A program made the position numbers and the translations under genes. DNA of 64,000 nt from Rhizobiales bacterium Ga0077525 (GTDB lineage: Bacteria; Pseudomonadota; Alphaproteobacteria; Rhizobiales; Xanthobacteraceae): NCBI GenBank assembly GCA_001464835.1, contig LNDS01000045.1, positions 1 through 64,000 on the forward strand, in the 5' to 3' direction. Of the stretch, positions 8,171 through 17,425 are shown piece after piece; position 1 is the stretch's first letter, and each line of letters begins with the position of its first letter. Under the pieces are notes generated by a model that worked only from the letters and a program-made list of their open reading frames with translations, ran no database searches and was not told the DNA's origin.

Positions 8171-8602
8171 TCAGCGCGCGATCTTTTCCATATCGGGAAA
8201 CGGCTCCAGCACGGCGTCCTTGCACAACGCCTTCACTTCCTTTTCGCCGTCGAAAAAACGGTCCAGCTTGGCCGAGACGAATGTCGCGGCGCCGTCCTTG
8301 GGCGCGCCGTAAGTGCCGTTATCCCTGCGCTCGGTATAGCGCACACAGGCGACGAAGCGCTCGCCCTGCCCGACCGATTTGAGTTCCGGCTTCGATACGG
8401 CAGCGCCCCGAATGCGCGTCGGGTCGTTGAGATAGGTGCGCATGAAGGCCAGGAGGTCGCGCTTGTAACCGTCCGGATAGACGTTCTGCGCTTCCCAGCG
8501 GGCCTTTAGTTCCGCCGGCGTCGGACCGACATCGCTGGCGCAGCCGGCCAGCGACGCGCCGAGCAGAAAAAGCGTAAAAAACGACAGGCTCCGCATTCGC
8601 AT
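8171..8602 (-). CDS. Small lipoprotein of unknown function
   Basis: A protein of about 143 residues with a lipoprotein signal: a hydrophobic run, then the lipobox LAGC, whose Cys would be lipidated. The mature part holds TPAELKARWEAQNVYPDGYK and DLLAFMRTYLNDPTRIRGA, a pattern I associate with conserved rhizobial outer-membrane lipoproteins of unknown role. Several Met codons lie close together (8626, 8614, 8602, 8596). I chose 8602 because an AGAG-type ribosome site precedes it and the signal peptide is still complete. The N-terminus is uncertain, the rest firm. It is divergent from the MBL hydrolase at 8706. Confidence 0.75.
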   Translation of the reverse strand: MRMRSLSFFTLFLLGASLAGCASDVGPTPAELKARWEAQNVYPDGYKRDLLAFMRTYLNDPTRIRGAAVSKPELKSVGQGERFVACVRYTERRDNGTYGAPKDGAATFVSAKLDRFFDGEKEVKALCKDAVLEPFPDMEKIAR

Positions 8603-8705
8603 TTCTCTTTTCATCCTCGATGCCATTTCGAACTAATATCGGCGGCGCGGGGTTAGTTGAACATCCCCCGCGCAACGCGCGCAACAGCATAACAAGAAAC
8701 GGGAC

Positions 8706-9677
8706 ATGATCACGCAGCTATCCCGCCGCAGTTTTCTCGCCGCCGCGGCGCTCGCCGCCGGCGCTGCGGCATGGCCGCGTCGTACGCTGGCCGCCGCGCC
8801 GCTTGCGACCGCGCAAGGCCCCGCCGCCTATCGCTACCGGCTCGGCGATTTTCAACTCACCGCGCTTTACGATGGGACCTGGTTTTTGCCAATCGATGGC
8901 AAGTTCGTCACCAATGCCAGCGGCGCCGAGGTCAACGAAGCGCTCGCCGCGGCCTTCCTGCCGCCAGACATCATGCCGATTTCGATCACGGCGCTTTTGG
9001 TCAACACCGGCAGCAAGCTGGTCCTGATCGACTGCGGCAGCGCCGGGCAGATCGCCGACACCGCCGGCTTCCTCAACGCGAATCTCGCCGCCGCAGGCCA
9101 CACACCGGATGACATCGATATCATCCTGATTTCGCACCTTCATCCCGACCACATCAACGGCTTGCGCACCAAGGACGGCGGCAAGGTTTTTCCGAACGCG
9201 CAGATCCTCGTGCCGGAGCCGGAATGGACGTTCTGGATGGACGACGGCAACCAGAGCCGCGCCACCGGCTCGGTGCTCGGCTATTTCCGCAATGCGCGGC
9301 GCATTTTCGCCGACATCGCCAAGGACGTGCAGCGCTTCAAGCCGGGCGCCGAGATTGTCCCCGGCATTGTCGCGGTGCCGGCCTATGGCCATACGCCCGG
9401 CCACACCGCGTTTTCAGTCCAGTCCGGCACGCAATCGATGCTGGTGATGAGCGACACCGTGCGCAACCCGGAACTGTTCGCGCGCCATCCGGACTGGCAA
9501 CCGATCTTCGACATGGACGGCGCGCTCGCCGTGACGACGCGGCGGCGCATGCTCGACCGCGCGGCGGCCGACCGCATGCTGGTCGGCGCCTATCATTTCC
9601 CGTTTCCGGCCTGCGGCCACATGATCAAGACCGCCACCGGCTACGAGCTGGTGCCGTCGATGTGGCGGCCGCTATAG
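8706..9677 (+). CDS. Tat-exported MBL-fold metallo-hydrolase
   Basis: A 323-residue metallo-beta-lactamase-fold hydrolase. The N-terminus carries a twin-arginine motif (SRRSFLAAAAL) and a hydrophobic segment, so it should be exported folded, with metals bound. The metal site motif HLHPDH follows a beta strand (IDIILIS). Further ligands are expected at the downstream His in GHTPGHTAF, the Asp in VMSDTV and the His in YHFPFPACGH. Substrates of this branch include lactones, esters and thiols; the sequence does not decide which. It is a single gene with its own ATG just after a short gap, followed by a palindromic repeat. Confidence 0.88.
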   Translation: MITQLSRRSFLAAAALAAGAAAWPRRTLAAAPLATAQGPAAYRYRLGDFQLTALYDGTWFLPIDGKFVTNASGAEVNEALAAAFLPPDIMPISITALLVNTGSKLVLIDCGSAGQIADTAGFLNANLAAAGHTPDDIDIILISHLHPDHINGLRTKDGGKVFPNAQILVPEPEWTFWMDDGNQSRATGSVLGYFRNARRIFADIAKDVQRFKPGAEIVPGIVAVPAYGHTPGHTAFSVQSGTQSMLVMSDTVRNPELFARHPDWQPIFDMDGALAVTTRRRMLDRAAADRMLVGAYHFPFPACGHMIKTATGYELVPSMWRPL

Positions 9678-9725
9678 CGCATGATCCCGAAAAGTGGGAA
9701 CCGGTTTTCGGATAAGATCATGCAC
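9677..9725 (+). repeat. 49-bp palindromic intergenic repeat, copy B
   Basis: Matches copy A at 12-60 (opposite strand) at 46 of 49 positions, with ends GCGCATGATC and GATCATGCAC. It sits between the stops of two convergent genes, touching the end of the MBL hydrolase gene. Confidence 0.8.
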
Positions 9726-9728
9726 CGA

Positions 9729-10301
9729 TTACAATTTTGACAATTTGGCGACGTCCACCGCCTGCGCGTAAGCGATCTTGGCGGCGGCATCGCCCGAGCC
9801 CTGTACATTGATCAAGAATTTGTTGGCCACCAGCATCAGGATATCGCCGTCCTGACTCTGAATCGCGCGCTGGCTGCCGACGCGGATCAGCTTGCCCATG
9901 GCGCCGGCCATGGCGGGATTGTTCAGCATCGGCGCAAACTGCATGACCATCGCGGAATCGCCGGTGATCGAGACATCGATGCTGTCACCTTTGTCGTTGG
10001 TATAAGTGCGGTTGGCGGCCGAAGCTCCGCCAAACATCGAGGCGCCGACAGCGTTGGCCTGCGCCTTTTCCGCTTTCCAGCCCGGCAGCGCCGCCGGCAA
10101 CAAAGCCGCGAAAGCCTCGGCGTTCTTCTGGCCGATCAGCTGGGAGGCAAGATCGAGTGACTGCTTGGCGGTCGCGGTATCGCCGGACTGATAGGCTTTG
10201 CGCGCCTGGTCGATCGCATCGAGAATATCGTCGGCGGCGTAGGCCGGTACCGCCGAGACGGTCAACAACAACGCGAACGCCAGCCTGCGCAAGTGTGACA
10301 T
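9729..10301 (-). CDS. Secreted protein of unknown function
   Basis: A 190-residue protein with a signal peptide (about residues 1-22, ending VPAYAAD). A helical segment follows (DAIDQARKAYQSGDTATAK), resembling a short tetratricopeptide-like repeat. The rest is a beta-rich region (ANRTYTNDKGDSIDVSITG) with Met-rich hydrophobic stretches near 115-140. I recognise it as a conserved periplasmic hypothetical type in rhizobia but know no function. The start at 10301 gives a complete signal peptide. It is convergent with the MBL hydrolase and lies 94 bp from the TonB receptor stop, so co-transcription with the receptor is not suggested. Confidence 0.75.
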   Translation of the reverse strand: MSHLRRLAFALLLTVSAVPAYAADDILDAIDQARKAYQSGDTATAKQSLDLASQLIGQKNAEAFAALLPAALPGWKAEKAQANAVGASMFGGASAANRTYTNDKGDSIDVSITGDSAMVMQFAPMLNNPAMAGAMGKLIRVGSQRAIQSQDGDILMLVANKFLINVQGSGDAAAKIAYAQAVDVAKLSKL

Positions 10302-10395
10302 GAGATTGCCCCCTTAGAATCGCCTGAGGCACCAAGGCTAGCAAATTTGCAGAAGCACCGCGCGGCCGGGAAGCGCCCCGCCCGCGCGGCTTTCG

Positions 10396-12495
10396 CTAAA
10401 ACGTCGCCCCGGCGCGCACCATGATCTGACGGCCCGGCAACGGATAAACCTGCACGAGCTGGTTGCCGGTGAAGCTCTGGTCAAGCGCGTAGTCGTAATA
10501 GCTCTTGTCGAACAGGTTCTGCACCGTCACCGACCAGAAAAAGCGGTCGATCTCGCCGCCGAGCCTGACGTCGAACACCGCGTAGCCCGGAATCATGTTG
10601 GCGCCGCCATTGGCTTCGTCGCCATCGGCATAGCGCTTGCCGGTGATACGCGCGCCGACATCGAGCGTCAGATATTTGCGATAGACATCCCAACTCGCGC
10701 CGGCGCTACCACTCCAGCGCGCGACCTCCGGAATATCGCTGCCGGCGAACGGGCCGGACCGAAACACGGCGCGCGTATAGCTCGCCGAGCCCTTGAGCCG
10801 CAGGCTGTCATTGACGCGGAAGGTTGCCGAATTCTCGACACCATAACGCCGCGTCGGGTCGAGATTGGTGTTGGCGAAAGTGATCGGGCTGAAATGCAGC
10901 TCGTCGGTGAGATACATGTCGTAGATGCTCGACTGCACGTCGAGCCGGCCGAAGCGCAGCCGCACGCCGCCTTCATAGTCACGCGACGTCTGCGTGCGCA
11001 GATTGAAGTTGGTCACCGTCAGGACCGGCGTTGCGCCGACGCGCTCGTCGATATTCGGCACGCGAAAGCTCTGCGCCATGCGCGCAAACACGGCGAACTG
11101 GCTGTTGAACCGGTGCTCGACGCCGAGATGCCAGGCGTTCTGCGTCTCGCTGGTATTGAGCGGCAGGCCTTGCGGATTGACGCCGAACGGCCCGGCCGGA
11201 GCCGTCGCATCGAACGTGTCGCGCGCGTCGAACGCATTGCGCTGGATGCGCCAGCCGAACGACAGATCCGTGTTGTCACGCCAGGTGAAGGTCGGCTGGG
11301 CGTAAAGCGCGATCGTCGTCTGGTTGAAGTCGTAGATATGGTTCGGCGCCGCGCCCTGGAACAGCGCACGATTGGCCTTGTAGGTCGTGCGGTACACATC
11401 GACGCCGGCGATCGCCTTGGCGCGCACATCGCCGAAACTGCGATCCATATTGAGGCGCGGCGTGAATGAAACCGCCTGCAGCGTCGTCTCGTTATAGGCG
11501 CTCGGCGTATTCGGCACCGGGAAAGTGGCATTGGTCGGGTTGAACGTGGCGAAGGTCGTCTCCTTGCGTCGCAAGCTGCCATCGACCGTCAGCTCGGCAC
11601 CGCTCCACAGATCGCGGGTGACGCCGCCGCGCACGGCGATGTTGTTACGCTTGAGATTATCCAGCGGATAGTTGGTGCCGCGCGGATTGGCGCTGAATTG
11701 ATTGAAATTGCCGACGAAAGGACCATTGGCGATGGTCAGCGGCCCGGGCAGATGCTGGTCGAGACGATCGGCAGCGATATTGAAGAACACCGAGCCTTCG
11801 TTGAGTCTGTAACGGAAGTCGCCGACCGCCTGGTTCTGCCTGGTCTTGTTGTTGTCGCGGTAGCCGTCGGTGTTGAACGTGTTGGCGAAGACGGCGGTCG
11901 AGAACGGGCCGAACGAGCCGCTCGCCGAAAGCTTGGCTTCCCTGGTCTGGTACGAGCCGAAGCCGGCCTCGACCCGCGCATTCGGCTTTGCACCGACCCC
12001 GCTCTTGGTGACGATGTTGATGACGCCGCCGACAGCGCCGTCGCCATACAGCACCGCGCCGCTATTGCCGCGGGTGATCTCGATACGCTCAATGCTGTTG
12101 CGCGGGATCAGGCTGAAGTCGAAACCGGTCAGGTCGGAATCGTTGAAGCGTCTCCCGTCGACCAGCACCAGAACGTTCGACGGCGCGGTGACGCCGAAGC
12201 CGCGCATGTCGACCGTGGTGCCAGTGCCGTTGACGCCGCCGTAAAGGCTAGTGGTCTGGATGCCGGCTTCGCGCGACAGCAAATCCTGCAAGGTCGATTC
12301 AGGCGCGCGCTGAATGTCCTCCGCGGTGATGACCGTGGTCGATGTCCCGGCGATGCCCTCGCCCAGACGGCTCGACGATACGTCGATGGTCGGCAACGTC
12401 ACCCGCTTGTCGGCGGAATTGTCCTGCGCGAGCGCCGTTTGCACCAGCAGCGCACCGGTCGCGACCGCGCCGAGCCATTTAATATTCATTCCCAT
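10396..12495 (-). CDS. TonB-dependent outer-membrane receptor under a cobalamin riboswitch
   Basis: A 699-residue outer-membrane active-transport receptor. In order: signal peptide (about 1-24, ending LVQTALAQ); plug domain with the typical LQDLLSREAGIQTTSLYGG and VLVDGRRFND segments (about 40-160); and a beta-barrel ending in aromatic Phe (RQIMVRAGATF), as needed for barrel assembly. The leader carries a cobalamin riboswitch at about 12712-12912, so the likely substrate is vitamin B12 or a cobamide, as for BtuB. No btuCDF genes lie nearby. The ATG at 12495 follows AAGGA nine bases upstream; a second ATG at 12489 is possible. Expression should fall when adenosylcobalamin is plentiful. Confidence 0.93.
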   Translation of the reverse strand: MGMNIKWLGAVATGALLVQTALAQDNSADKRVTLPTIDVSSSRLGEGIAGTSTTVITAEDIQRAPESTLQDLLSREAGIQTTSLYGGVNGTGTTVDMRGFGVTAPSNVLVLVDGRRFNDSDLTGFDFSLIPRNSIERIEITRGNSGAVLYGDGAVGGVINIVTKSGVGAKPNARVEAGFGSYQTREAKLSASGSFGPFSTAVFANTFNTDGYRDNNKTRQNQAVGDFRYRLNEGSVFFNIAADRLDQHLPGPLTIANGPFVGNFNQFSANPRGTNYPLDNLKRNNIAVRGGVTRDLWSGAELTVDGSLRRKETTFATFNPTNATFPVPNTPSAYNETTLQAVSFTPRLNMDRSFGDVRAKAIAGVDVYRTTYKANRALFQGAAPNHIYDFNQTTIALYAQPTFTWRDNTDLSFGWRIQRNAFDARDTFDATAPAGPFGVNPQGLPLNTSETQNAWHLGVEHRFNSQFAVFARMAQSFRVPNIDERVGATPVLTVTNFNLRTQTSRDYEGGVRLRFGRLDVQSSIYDMYLTDELHFSPITFANTNLDPTRRYGVENSATFRVNDSLRLKGSASYTRAVFRSGPFAGSDIPEVARWSGSAGASWDVYRKYLTLDVGARITGKRYADGDEANGGANMIPGYAVFDVRLGGEIDRFFWSVTVQNLFDKSYYDYALDQSFTGNQLVQVYPLPGRQIMVRAGATF

Positions 12496-12618
12496 CACGC
12501 AATGTCCTTCGTTTGCGCGCCCGCTTGGCGGGTCGCGCATGGGTGAAACCAAACCCGTACGAAGGACATGAAAACGCGACACGGCGCTTTGAACGCGCGG
12601 ACCGTTTACCTGCCGAGG

Positions 12619-12639
12619 CCGTGGAAAACTTTTCCACGG
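12619..12639. promoter_or_regulatory. Perfect 21-bp palindrome in the receptor leader
   Basis: Ten bases CCGTGGAAAA are mirrored exactly around a central base. It lies between the riboswitch and the receptor start codon, about 125 bases before the ATG. It could be a protein operator or, as RNA, part of the riboswitch expression platform. No T-tract follows, so it is not a simple terminator. Confidence 0.55.
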
Positions 12640-12711
12640 ACAATCGCACGGGCATTGACGTCACCGCTGCGAAAGCGCGCTCCGTATGGACCTCCCGTCC
12701 ACCGGTTGGGT

Positions 12712-12912
12712 GACCGCGCTGGCAGGTCTCCTGGCTCGCGGGTCATCGCCCAGTTGCGTCCGGCCTTCCCAGGCTCCCGAAGGATCCCAGTGGCCATATG
12801 GACGCGGGCTCGCCGCTTACAGTTGCGGGGGCAGCCACGGATTAACGCGAAAATCGAAAGGCCGATAAGCGCGCGAAATCCCGTGTTCCCTCTTTCGTCC
12901 CCGGAGCGACCC
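12712..12912 (-). promoter_or_regulatory. Cobalamin riboswitch
   Basis: Read on the minus strand, this leader holds the hallmark blocks of the cobalamin riboswitch in the right order. These are GGGAACACGG near 12890-12881, GCTGCCCCCGCAACTGTAAG near 12835-12815, GCCACTGG near 12795, GGGAAGGC near 12768, and the conserved box AGCCAGGAGACCTGCC at 12736-12721. Ends are approximate. It controls the TonB receptor at 10396-12495. About 200 nt separate the aptamer from the start codon, leaving room for a control hairpin. In alphaproteobacteria such switches often act on translation; that is inference here. Confidence 0.92.
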
Positions 12913-13160
12913 GGAGAACCAGCACAATTAACAATCAAATGTTCCCATTGATTGCCGCACGGAGTCAAGGACCGTGGTTTTGCGCCGCCATTTCGCGCTG
13001 CCGGTTTGTACGCTTTGGCCGGGACTACGGGGGGCTTTTCGGTGTTATCCCCATATCGGTCGATCCGTGCTCACGAATAGTTTTATTCGCGTCACCGGGA
13101 TTTGGCCTAGTCTTGTGCCGCTCGTGTTCGCGTCGGCTCACACCCCAACGAGGTCCGCCT

Positions 13161-13730
13161 ATGATGCCCCACACATTGACCAAAGCGCTGCGCCATCTCG
13201 CCATGCTCGCCGTCGCTGGACTGTTGGTGACTGCCTTCGGCGCCAAGCCGCTTTACGCCGCCGGCACCGATAGCCCGGCCCCGCCGGTCGACGACAGCCA
13301 GAAGAAAGACAAGAAAGGCAGCGCCATCGAAGAGCAGGAGCGTCAGCTCGCCAAAGCCGAACAAGATGCGAAATTCTTGCGCGACTATCGCGCCGCGCGC
13401 GACATGATTCTCGCCGGCAATTACGGCGCGGGCATCGCTGCCTTGCACGCGCTCGGCCATGACCAACACCCCGACGTCGCCAACTACATCGGCTACGCCA
13501 ACCGCAAGATGGGCAATTACGACCAGTCGAAGATCTGGTACGAGGCGGCGCTCAAGGCCGACCCGAACCACACCCGCACCTGGTCCTATTTCGGCATGTG
13601 GCACATGGAGCAAGGCAATCGTCTCAAAGCGCAGGACTACCTCGCCAAGGTGAACGCCCTGTGCGGCGACACGGCCTGCAAGGAATACACCGAATTGAAA
13701 GCCGTGATCGACGGCAAGGCGAGCTATTAA
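13161..13730 (+). CDS. Secreted tetratricopeptide-repeat protein
   Basis: A 189-residue exported protein. A signal peptide (about 1-34, ending KPLYAAG) is followed by a charged linker with lysine-rich QKKDKKGSAIEEQERQLAKA, probably a short coiled coil, then tetratricopeptide-like repeats. One repeat reads NYIGYANRKMGNYDQSKIW with YEAALKADPNHTRTW, and the next WSYFGMWHMEQGNRLKAQDY. Such modules bind proteins or peptides. Two Cys residues near the end (CGDTACKEY) could form a disulphide. The ATG at 13161 follows GAGG at seven bases. It is monocistronic with a strong terminator. Confidence 0.82.
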   Translation: MMPHTLTKALRHLAMLAVAGLLVTAFGAKPLYAAGTDSPAPPVDDSQKKDKKGSAIEEQERQLAKAEQDAKFLRDYRAARDMILAGNYGAGIAALHALGHDQHPDVANYIGYANRKMGNYDQSKIWYEAALKADPNHTRTWSYFGMWHMEQGNRLKAQDYLAKVNALCGDTACKEYTELKAVIDGKASY

Positions 13731-13782
13731 AGACCAGAGGCGGCGCAAGGTGCTGCCGCGTCAAAGTTCGCGACATGGAAGG

Positions 13783-13814
13783 AAAATGCCCGCTTCTCAA
13801 AGCGGGCATTTTTT
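13783..13814 (+). terminator. Strong Rho-independent terminator
   Basis: A 13-bp perfect stem (AAAATGCCCGCTT with AAGCGGGCATTTT), a CTCA loop and six Ts. It ends the TPR gene. The rest of the gap to cheW (13815-14053) is relatively AT-rich and presumably holds the cheW promoter, but I see no clear box. Confidence 0.9.
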
Positions 13815-14053
13815 CAATTGCTGGCAATCGACGCGAATTCTATCGCAATACAACGCACGGATTTAACCGCGAAATCGCCCGCTCAATTTTGTTAATTTAG
13901 AATGCGACCTAATTCAACGGCGCCTTAGATTCTCGCGTGCAAACAGGTCCCCGCACACAGGCGAAAGACGAAATCTGATTCGCCGTCCGGAATACCTCTC
14001 GATAGCCCGTGATGCCCCGCACCCGTGAGCGGGCAACCAATAAGGGGCTATCT

Positions 14054-14611
14054 ATGGATCAAGCTACCCTGCCCGCTCGCGCGCAACCGCCCGAGCAAGC
14101 CGTTTACGGCGCGAACGCGGCAGCCGCGGGCGAAGATGCCAGCGTGGCCTCACGCACCGACTTCATCAGCTTCGCCATCGGCGACGGCCAGTATGGCGTC
14201 GACATCATGGCGGTGCGCGAGATCAAGGGTTGGGTCGATATCACCCATCTCCCCAAACAGCCCGAATACGTGCGCGGCGTCCTGAACCTTCGCGGCAACA
14301 TCGTACCGATCGTCGACCTGCGCTGCCGCCTCGGGCAAGGCCTCACCGAACCGACCCCTCTGCACATCGTCATCATCGTGCAGATCGGAGCCCATCAGAT
14401 CGGCCTGATCGGCGACCGCGTCCTCGACATCGTCTCGGTCGAAACCGCCAACATCCAGCCGGTGCCGCGCGCCGGGCACGTTGCGGTATCAGACTTTCTT
14501 CTCGGCCTCGCCATTCTCGAAGACACGATGATCGCGCTGATCGACATCCCGAGTCTGCTGTCGGAACGGCTGGCCGGTGAAATCGAAAACGCCGCGAACG
14601 TACCCTCGTAA
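14054..14611 (+). CDS. cheW: Chemotaxis coupling protein CheW
   Basis: A 185-residue CheW-domain protein that couples chemoreceptors to the CheA kinase. After a disordered N-terminus of about 40 residues, the two five-stranded barrels of the CheW fold run from FISFAIGDGQYGVDIMAVRE to the C-terminus. The landmark NLRGNIVPIVDLRCRLG lies near residues 93-109. The ATG at 14054 follows AAGGGG; the longer upstream frame adds an implausible tail. It lies 60 bp before a chemoreceptor gene on the same strand, and the pair probably forms an operon. No cheA, cheY or cheB is in the window, so they must work with a kinase encoded elsewhere. Confidence 0.95.
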   Translation: MDQATLPARAQPPEQAVYGANAAAAGEDASVASRTDFISFAIGDGQYGVDIMAVREIKGWVDITHLPKQPEYVRGVLNLRGNIVPIVDLRCRLGQGLTEPTPLHIVIIVQIGAHQIGLIGDRVLDIVSVETANIQPVPRAGHVAVSDFLLGLAILEDTMIALIDIPSLLSERLAGEIENAANVPS

Positions 14612-14671
14612 CTCAAGCCCGCCCCCCAACACTCATTCGATCTCAGATTCACTCAAAACGGAAACAAGCAT

Positions 14672-16444
14672 ATGTCCTGGTTTCTCAACGTTCAAATCGG
14701 CCGCAAACTCGCGCTTGCCTTCTCCCTGATCATCATGGTCCTGGCAGGCATGACCGGCATCGTCATCAACAGCCTGTCGTCGATCAATTCGGCGGTTCTC
14801 TGGAACGTTCATACCTATGAAGTTCTGGAAGACGCTGCCAAACTGGTGTCCGATATGGTCAACATGGAAACGGGTGTCCGCGCCTATCTTGTCACAGGCG
14901 ACGAGAAATTTCTCGAACCTTACAAGAAGGGACGGGAAAGCCTGGAAACTCATTTTGCCAGTATCAAGAAGGCGACATCCGACAACCCCTCGCAACAGCA
15001 GCGTCTCGACCAGTTCAAGGCGCTGGCCGACAGGTGGCTGACGACGGTCGCGGAAGTGCAGATCAAGTTGATGGCCAATCCGGCGACGCGCGAACAGGCC
15101 CGCGCCATGGAAGCCTCCGGCGCCGGCAAGGCTTCGATGGACGGTATCCGCGAAATCGTGGCCCAGATCGACAAGACCGAGCGCGATCTCCTCGGCGTGC
15201 GCAAAGCCGCTCGGGAATCCGCAGCGAGCTTCGCCTTCTGGGGAATGAGCATCGGCGCCGGTTTCGTCGCCCTGTTCTCCATCGGCTTCGGGGCCGCGCT
15301 GACCCGCGCCATCGCCAAACCGATCGTGGCGCTGACCGCTGAGTTGAAAAAACTCGCCGATGGTGACTTCAACGTCACGCTGACCGGCCTCGGCCGCAAG
15401 GACGAGATTGGCCAGATCGCCGACGCCGGCGAACTGATCGTCGAACGCTTCGGCGCGACCATCACGACGATCAAGGTGTCGTCGAGCGAGGTCACCAACG
15501 CGGCCGCCGAGATTTCGAACAGCACGACCGATCTGTCGCAGCGCACGGAAGAACAGGCCGCAAGCCTGGAAGAAACCTCCGCCGCGATGGAAGAAATGAC
15601 TTCGACGGTCAAGAAGAACGCGGAAAATGCCCGTCACGCGAGCGAGCTTGCCAACAGCACCAGCGACGTTGCTGGCCGCGGCGGCGAGGTCGTGACTAAG
15701 ACGGTCAACGCGATGGCCAAGATCGAAGAATCGTCATCGAAGATTTCCAACATCATCGTCGTCATCGACGAGATCGCGCGCCAGACCAACCTTCTGGCGC
15801 TGAACGCCGCGGTCGAAGCGGCCCGCGCCGGCGACGCCGGACGCGGCTTCGCCGTGGTCGCTTCGGAAGTGCGCAGCCTTGCGCAACGCTCGTCCCAGGC
15901 CGCCAAGGATATCAAGGACCTCATCACCAGCAGTACGACGCAGGTGAAGGAAGGCGTCGAACTCGTCAACAAGGTCGGACAGTCGCTCGACGAGATCGTC
16001 GATTCCATCAAGAAAGTCACGGCCGTTGTGTCCGAGATCGCTCATGCGAGCGTCGAACAGTCCACCGGCCTTGATGAAATCACCAAGGCGTTGACGCAGA
16101 TGGACGAAGTCACGCAGCAGAACTCGGCGCTCGTTGAAGAAAATGCCGCGACTGCCAAGACCTTGGAACAGCAGGCCAAGGCGATGTCGAACGACAAGCG
16201 CATTGCTTTCTTCCGGCCGCGTGAATCCGCCAACCAGCACCACACGTCGTCGTTCGGCGGGGAAAACACCCAGGCGCAGGATCAGGCCGCTCCGGAGCCA
16301 GTCGCGGCCCCGGTCGTTGCCAAGCGCCGTGCTCCCGCAGCGCCTGCGCGCGCCGCCGCCCGGCAAAGCGCAGGACCGGCCCGCAACATGCAGTCCGCAC
16401 TGGCGGTTGCCGTCAACGCGCCGGCCGACTGGAAAGAGTTCTAG
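14672..16444 (+). CDS. Methyl-accepting chemotaxis protein with CHASE3 sensor
   Basis: A 590-residue chemoreceptor co-oriented with cheW. It has a membrane helix at about 10-32, then a periplasmic CHASE3-type four-helix sensor (about 45-170; landmark [20 protein letters not shown]), a second membrane helix near 183-210, HAMP, and the signalling hairpin with [20 protein letters not shown] near 370-390. The protein ends in DWKEF, fitting the xWxxF pentapeptide used in other receptors to tether CheR/CheB adaptation enzymes. An Ala/Pro-rich flexible linker of about 60 residues precedes that tail. The ligand is unknown. A strong terminator follows. Confidence 0.95.
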   Translation: MSWFLNVQIGRKLALAFSLIIMVLAGMTGIVINSLSSINSAVLWNVHTYEVLEDAAKLVSDMVNMETGVRAYLVTGDEKFLEPYKKGRESLETHFASIKKATSDNPSQQQRLDQFKALADRWLTTVAEVQIKLMANPATREQARAMEASGAGKASMDGIREIVAQIDKTERDLLGVRKAARESAASFAFWGMSIGAGFVALFSIGFGAALTRAIAKPIVALTAELKKLADGDFNVTLTGLGRKDEIGQIADAGELIVERFGATITTIKVSSSEVTNAAAEISNSTTDLSQRTEEQAASLEETSAAMEEMTSTVKKNAENARHASELANSTSDVAGRGGEVVTKTVNAMAKIEESSSKISNIIVVIDEIARQTNLLALNAAVEAARAGDAGRGFAVVASEVRSLAQRSSQAAKDIKDLITSSTTQVKEGVELVNKVGQSLDEIVDSIKKVTAVVSEIAHASVEQSTGLDEITKALTQMDEVTQQNSALVEENAATAKTLEQQAKAMSNDKRIAFFRPRESANQHHTSSFGGENTQAQDQAAPEPVAAPVVAKRRAPAAPARAAARQSAGPARNMQSALAVAVNAPADWKEF

Positions 16445-16478
16445 TTCTAGCGCCAGCGATAGTCTGGAAAGAACACTG

Positions 16479-16508
16479 GAGGACCGGAGCAATCCGGTCC
16501 TCTTTTTT
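16479..16508 (+). terminator. Rho-independent terminator of the cheW-MCP operon
   Basis: Perfect 10-bp stem GAGGACCGGA with TCCGGTCCTC, GCAA tetraloop, then six Ts. Confidence 0.92.
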
Positions 16509-16639
16509 ATGGCAAGCGCTTTTCTTTCACCTCTTCATAAGCACGCGCGGCCCACCTCGACAATCTTGCCTCAAGTCGTCTAGACCGGCAGCGCCCGGCC
16601 GGATTGGCCGGCTCTTCATCTTGTCCTAGAGTGCGCCCT

Positions 16640-17422
16640 ATGAATTCGCCGGCCCAGCCGTTCAAGCGCATCGCCTTTGTCGCCAGCCAGACGCCGGAGG
16701 CGCGTACCGCCTTCGACCTGCTCGTGGCGCGCTATGGCAATGCCGAGCCGAACGAGGCCGACGTCATCGTCGCGCTCGGCGGCGACGGCCTTATGCTGCA
16801 AACGCTGCACCGCTTCATGAAATCCGGCAAGCCGATCTACGGCATGCACCGCGGCACCGTCGGTTTCCTGATGAACGAATTCAACATTGAACGCTTGGGC
16901 GAACGCCTGGCAGCCGCGCAGACCACGGTCATTCATCCGCTCGTCATGCAGGCGCGTGACGGCGCCGGGAAAGTGCACGAGCATCGCGCCATCAACGAAG
17001 TGTCGCTGTTTCGCCAAAGCGCGCAGGCCGCGAACCTGCGCATCCTGATCGACGGCCAGGAACGGCTCGCCGAACTGGTTGCCGACGGCGTGCTGGTGGC
17101 GACGCCGGCCGGCTCCACCGCCTACAATCTGTCGGCGCAAGGCACGATCATTCCGATTAATGCGCCGCTGTTGGCGCTGACGCCGATCAGCCCGTTCCGG
17201 CCGCGGCGCTGGCGCGGCGCGCTGTTGCCGGACAAGGCCAAGGTCACCATCGAGGTGAAGGATGCCGACAAGCGGCCGGTCGCCGCCGTCGCCGACCATG
17301 ACGAGGTGCGCCACGTCACCAGCGTCAGCATCGGCATGGATCATTCCATTTCGCTGAACCTGCTGTTCGACCCCGGCCACAACCTCGACGAACGCATCTT
17401 GCGCGAGCAGTTCGGGTTTTAA
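16640..17422 (+). CDS. nadK: NAD kinase
   Basis: ATP-dependent NAD kinase, which makes NADP from NAD in the cytoplasm; 260 residues, normal for the family. The nucleotide-binding motif GGDGLML lies near residues 52-58 ([14 protein letters not shown]). The second conserved block reads [20 protein letters not shown], and a third ([18 protein letters not shown]) completes the active site. Its N-terminus is short, as usual in alphaproteobacteria. The ATG at 16640 begins just before [14 protein letters not shown]; the earlier in-frame start adds twelve unlike residues. It is followed within 4 bp by a broken oxidoreductase gene. Confidence 0.94.
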   Translation: MNSPAQPFKRIAFVASQTPEARTAFDLLVARYGNAEPNEADVIVALGGDGLMLQTLHRFMKSGKPIYGMHRGTVGFLMNEFNIERLGERLAAAQTTVIHPLVMQARDGAGKVHEHRAINEVSLFRQSAQAANLRILIDGQERLAELVADGVLVATPAGSTAYNLSAQGTIIPINAPLLALTPISPFRPRRWRGALLPDKAKVTIEVKDADKRPVAAVADHDEVRHVTSVSIGMDHSISLNLLFDPGHNLDERILREQFGF

Positions 17423-17425
17423 TTC

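Noticed and set aside
12619-12639. Terminator for the receptor leader
   Set aside because: The palindrome has no T-tract after it on the minus strand, so I list it only as a regulatory dyad.
14009-14053. Upstream start for cheW adding 15 residues
   Set aside because: The ATG at 14054 has a strong AAGGGG site; the extension is poor in family-like residues.
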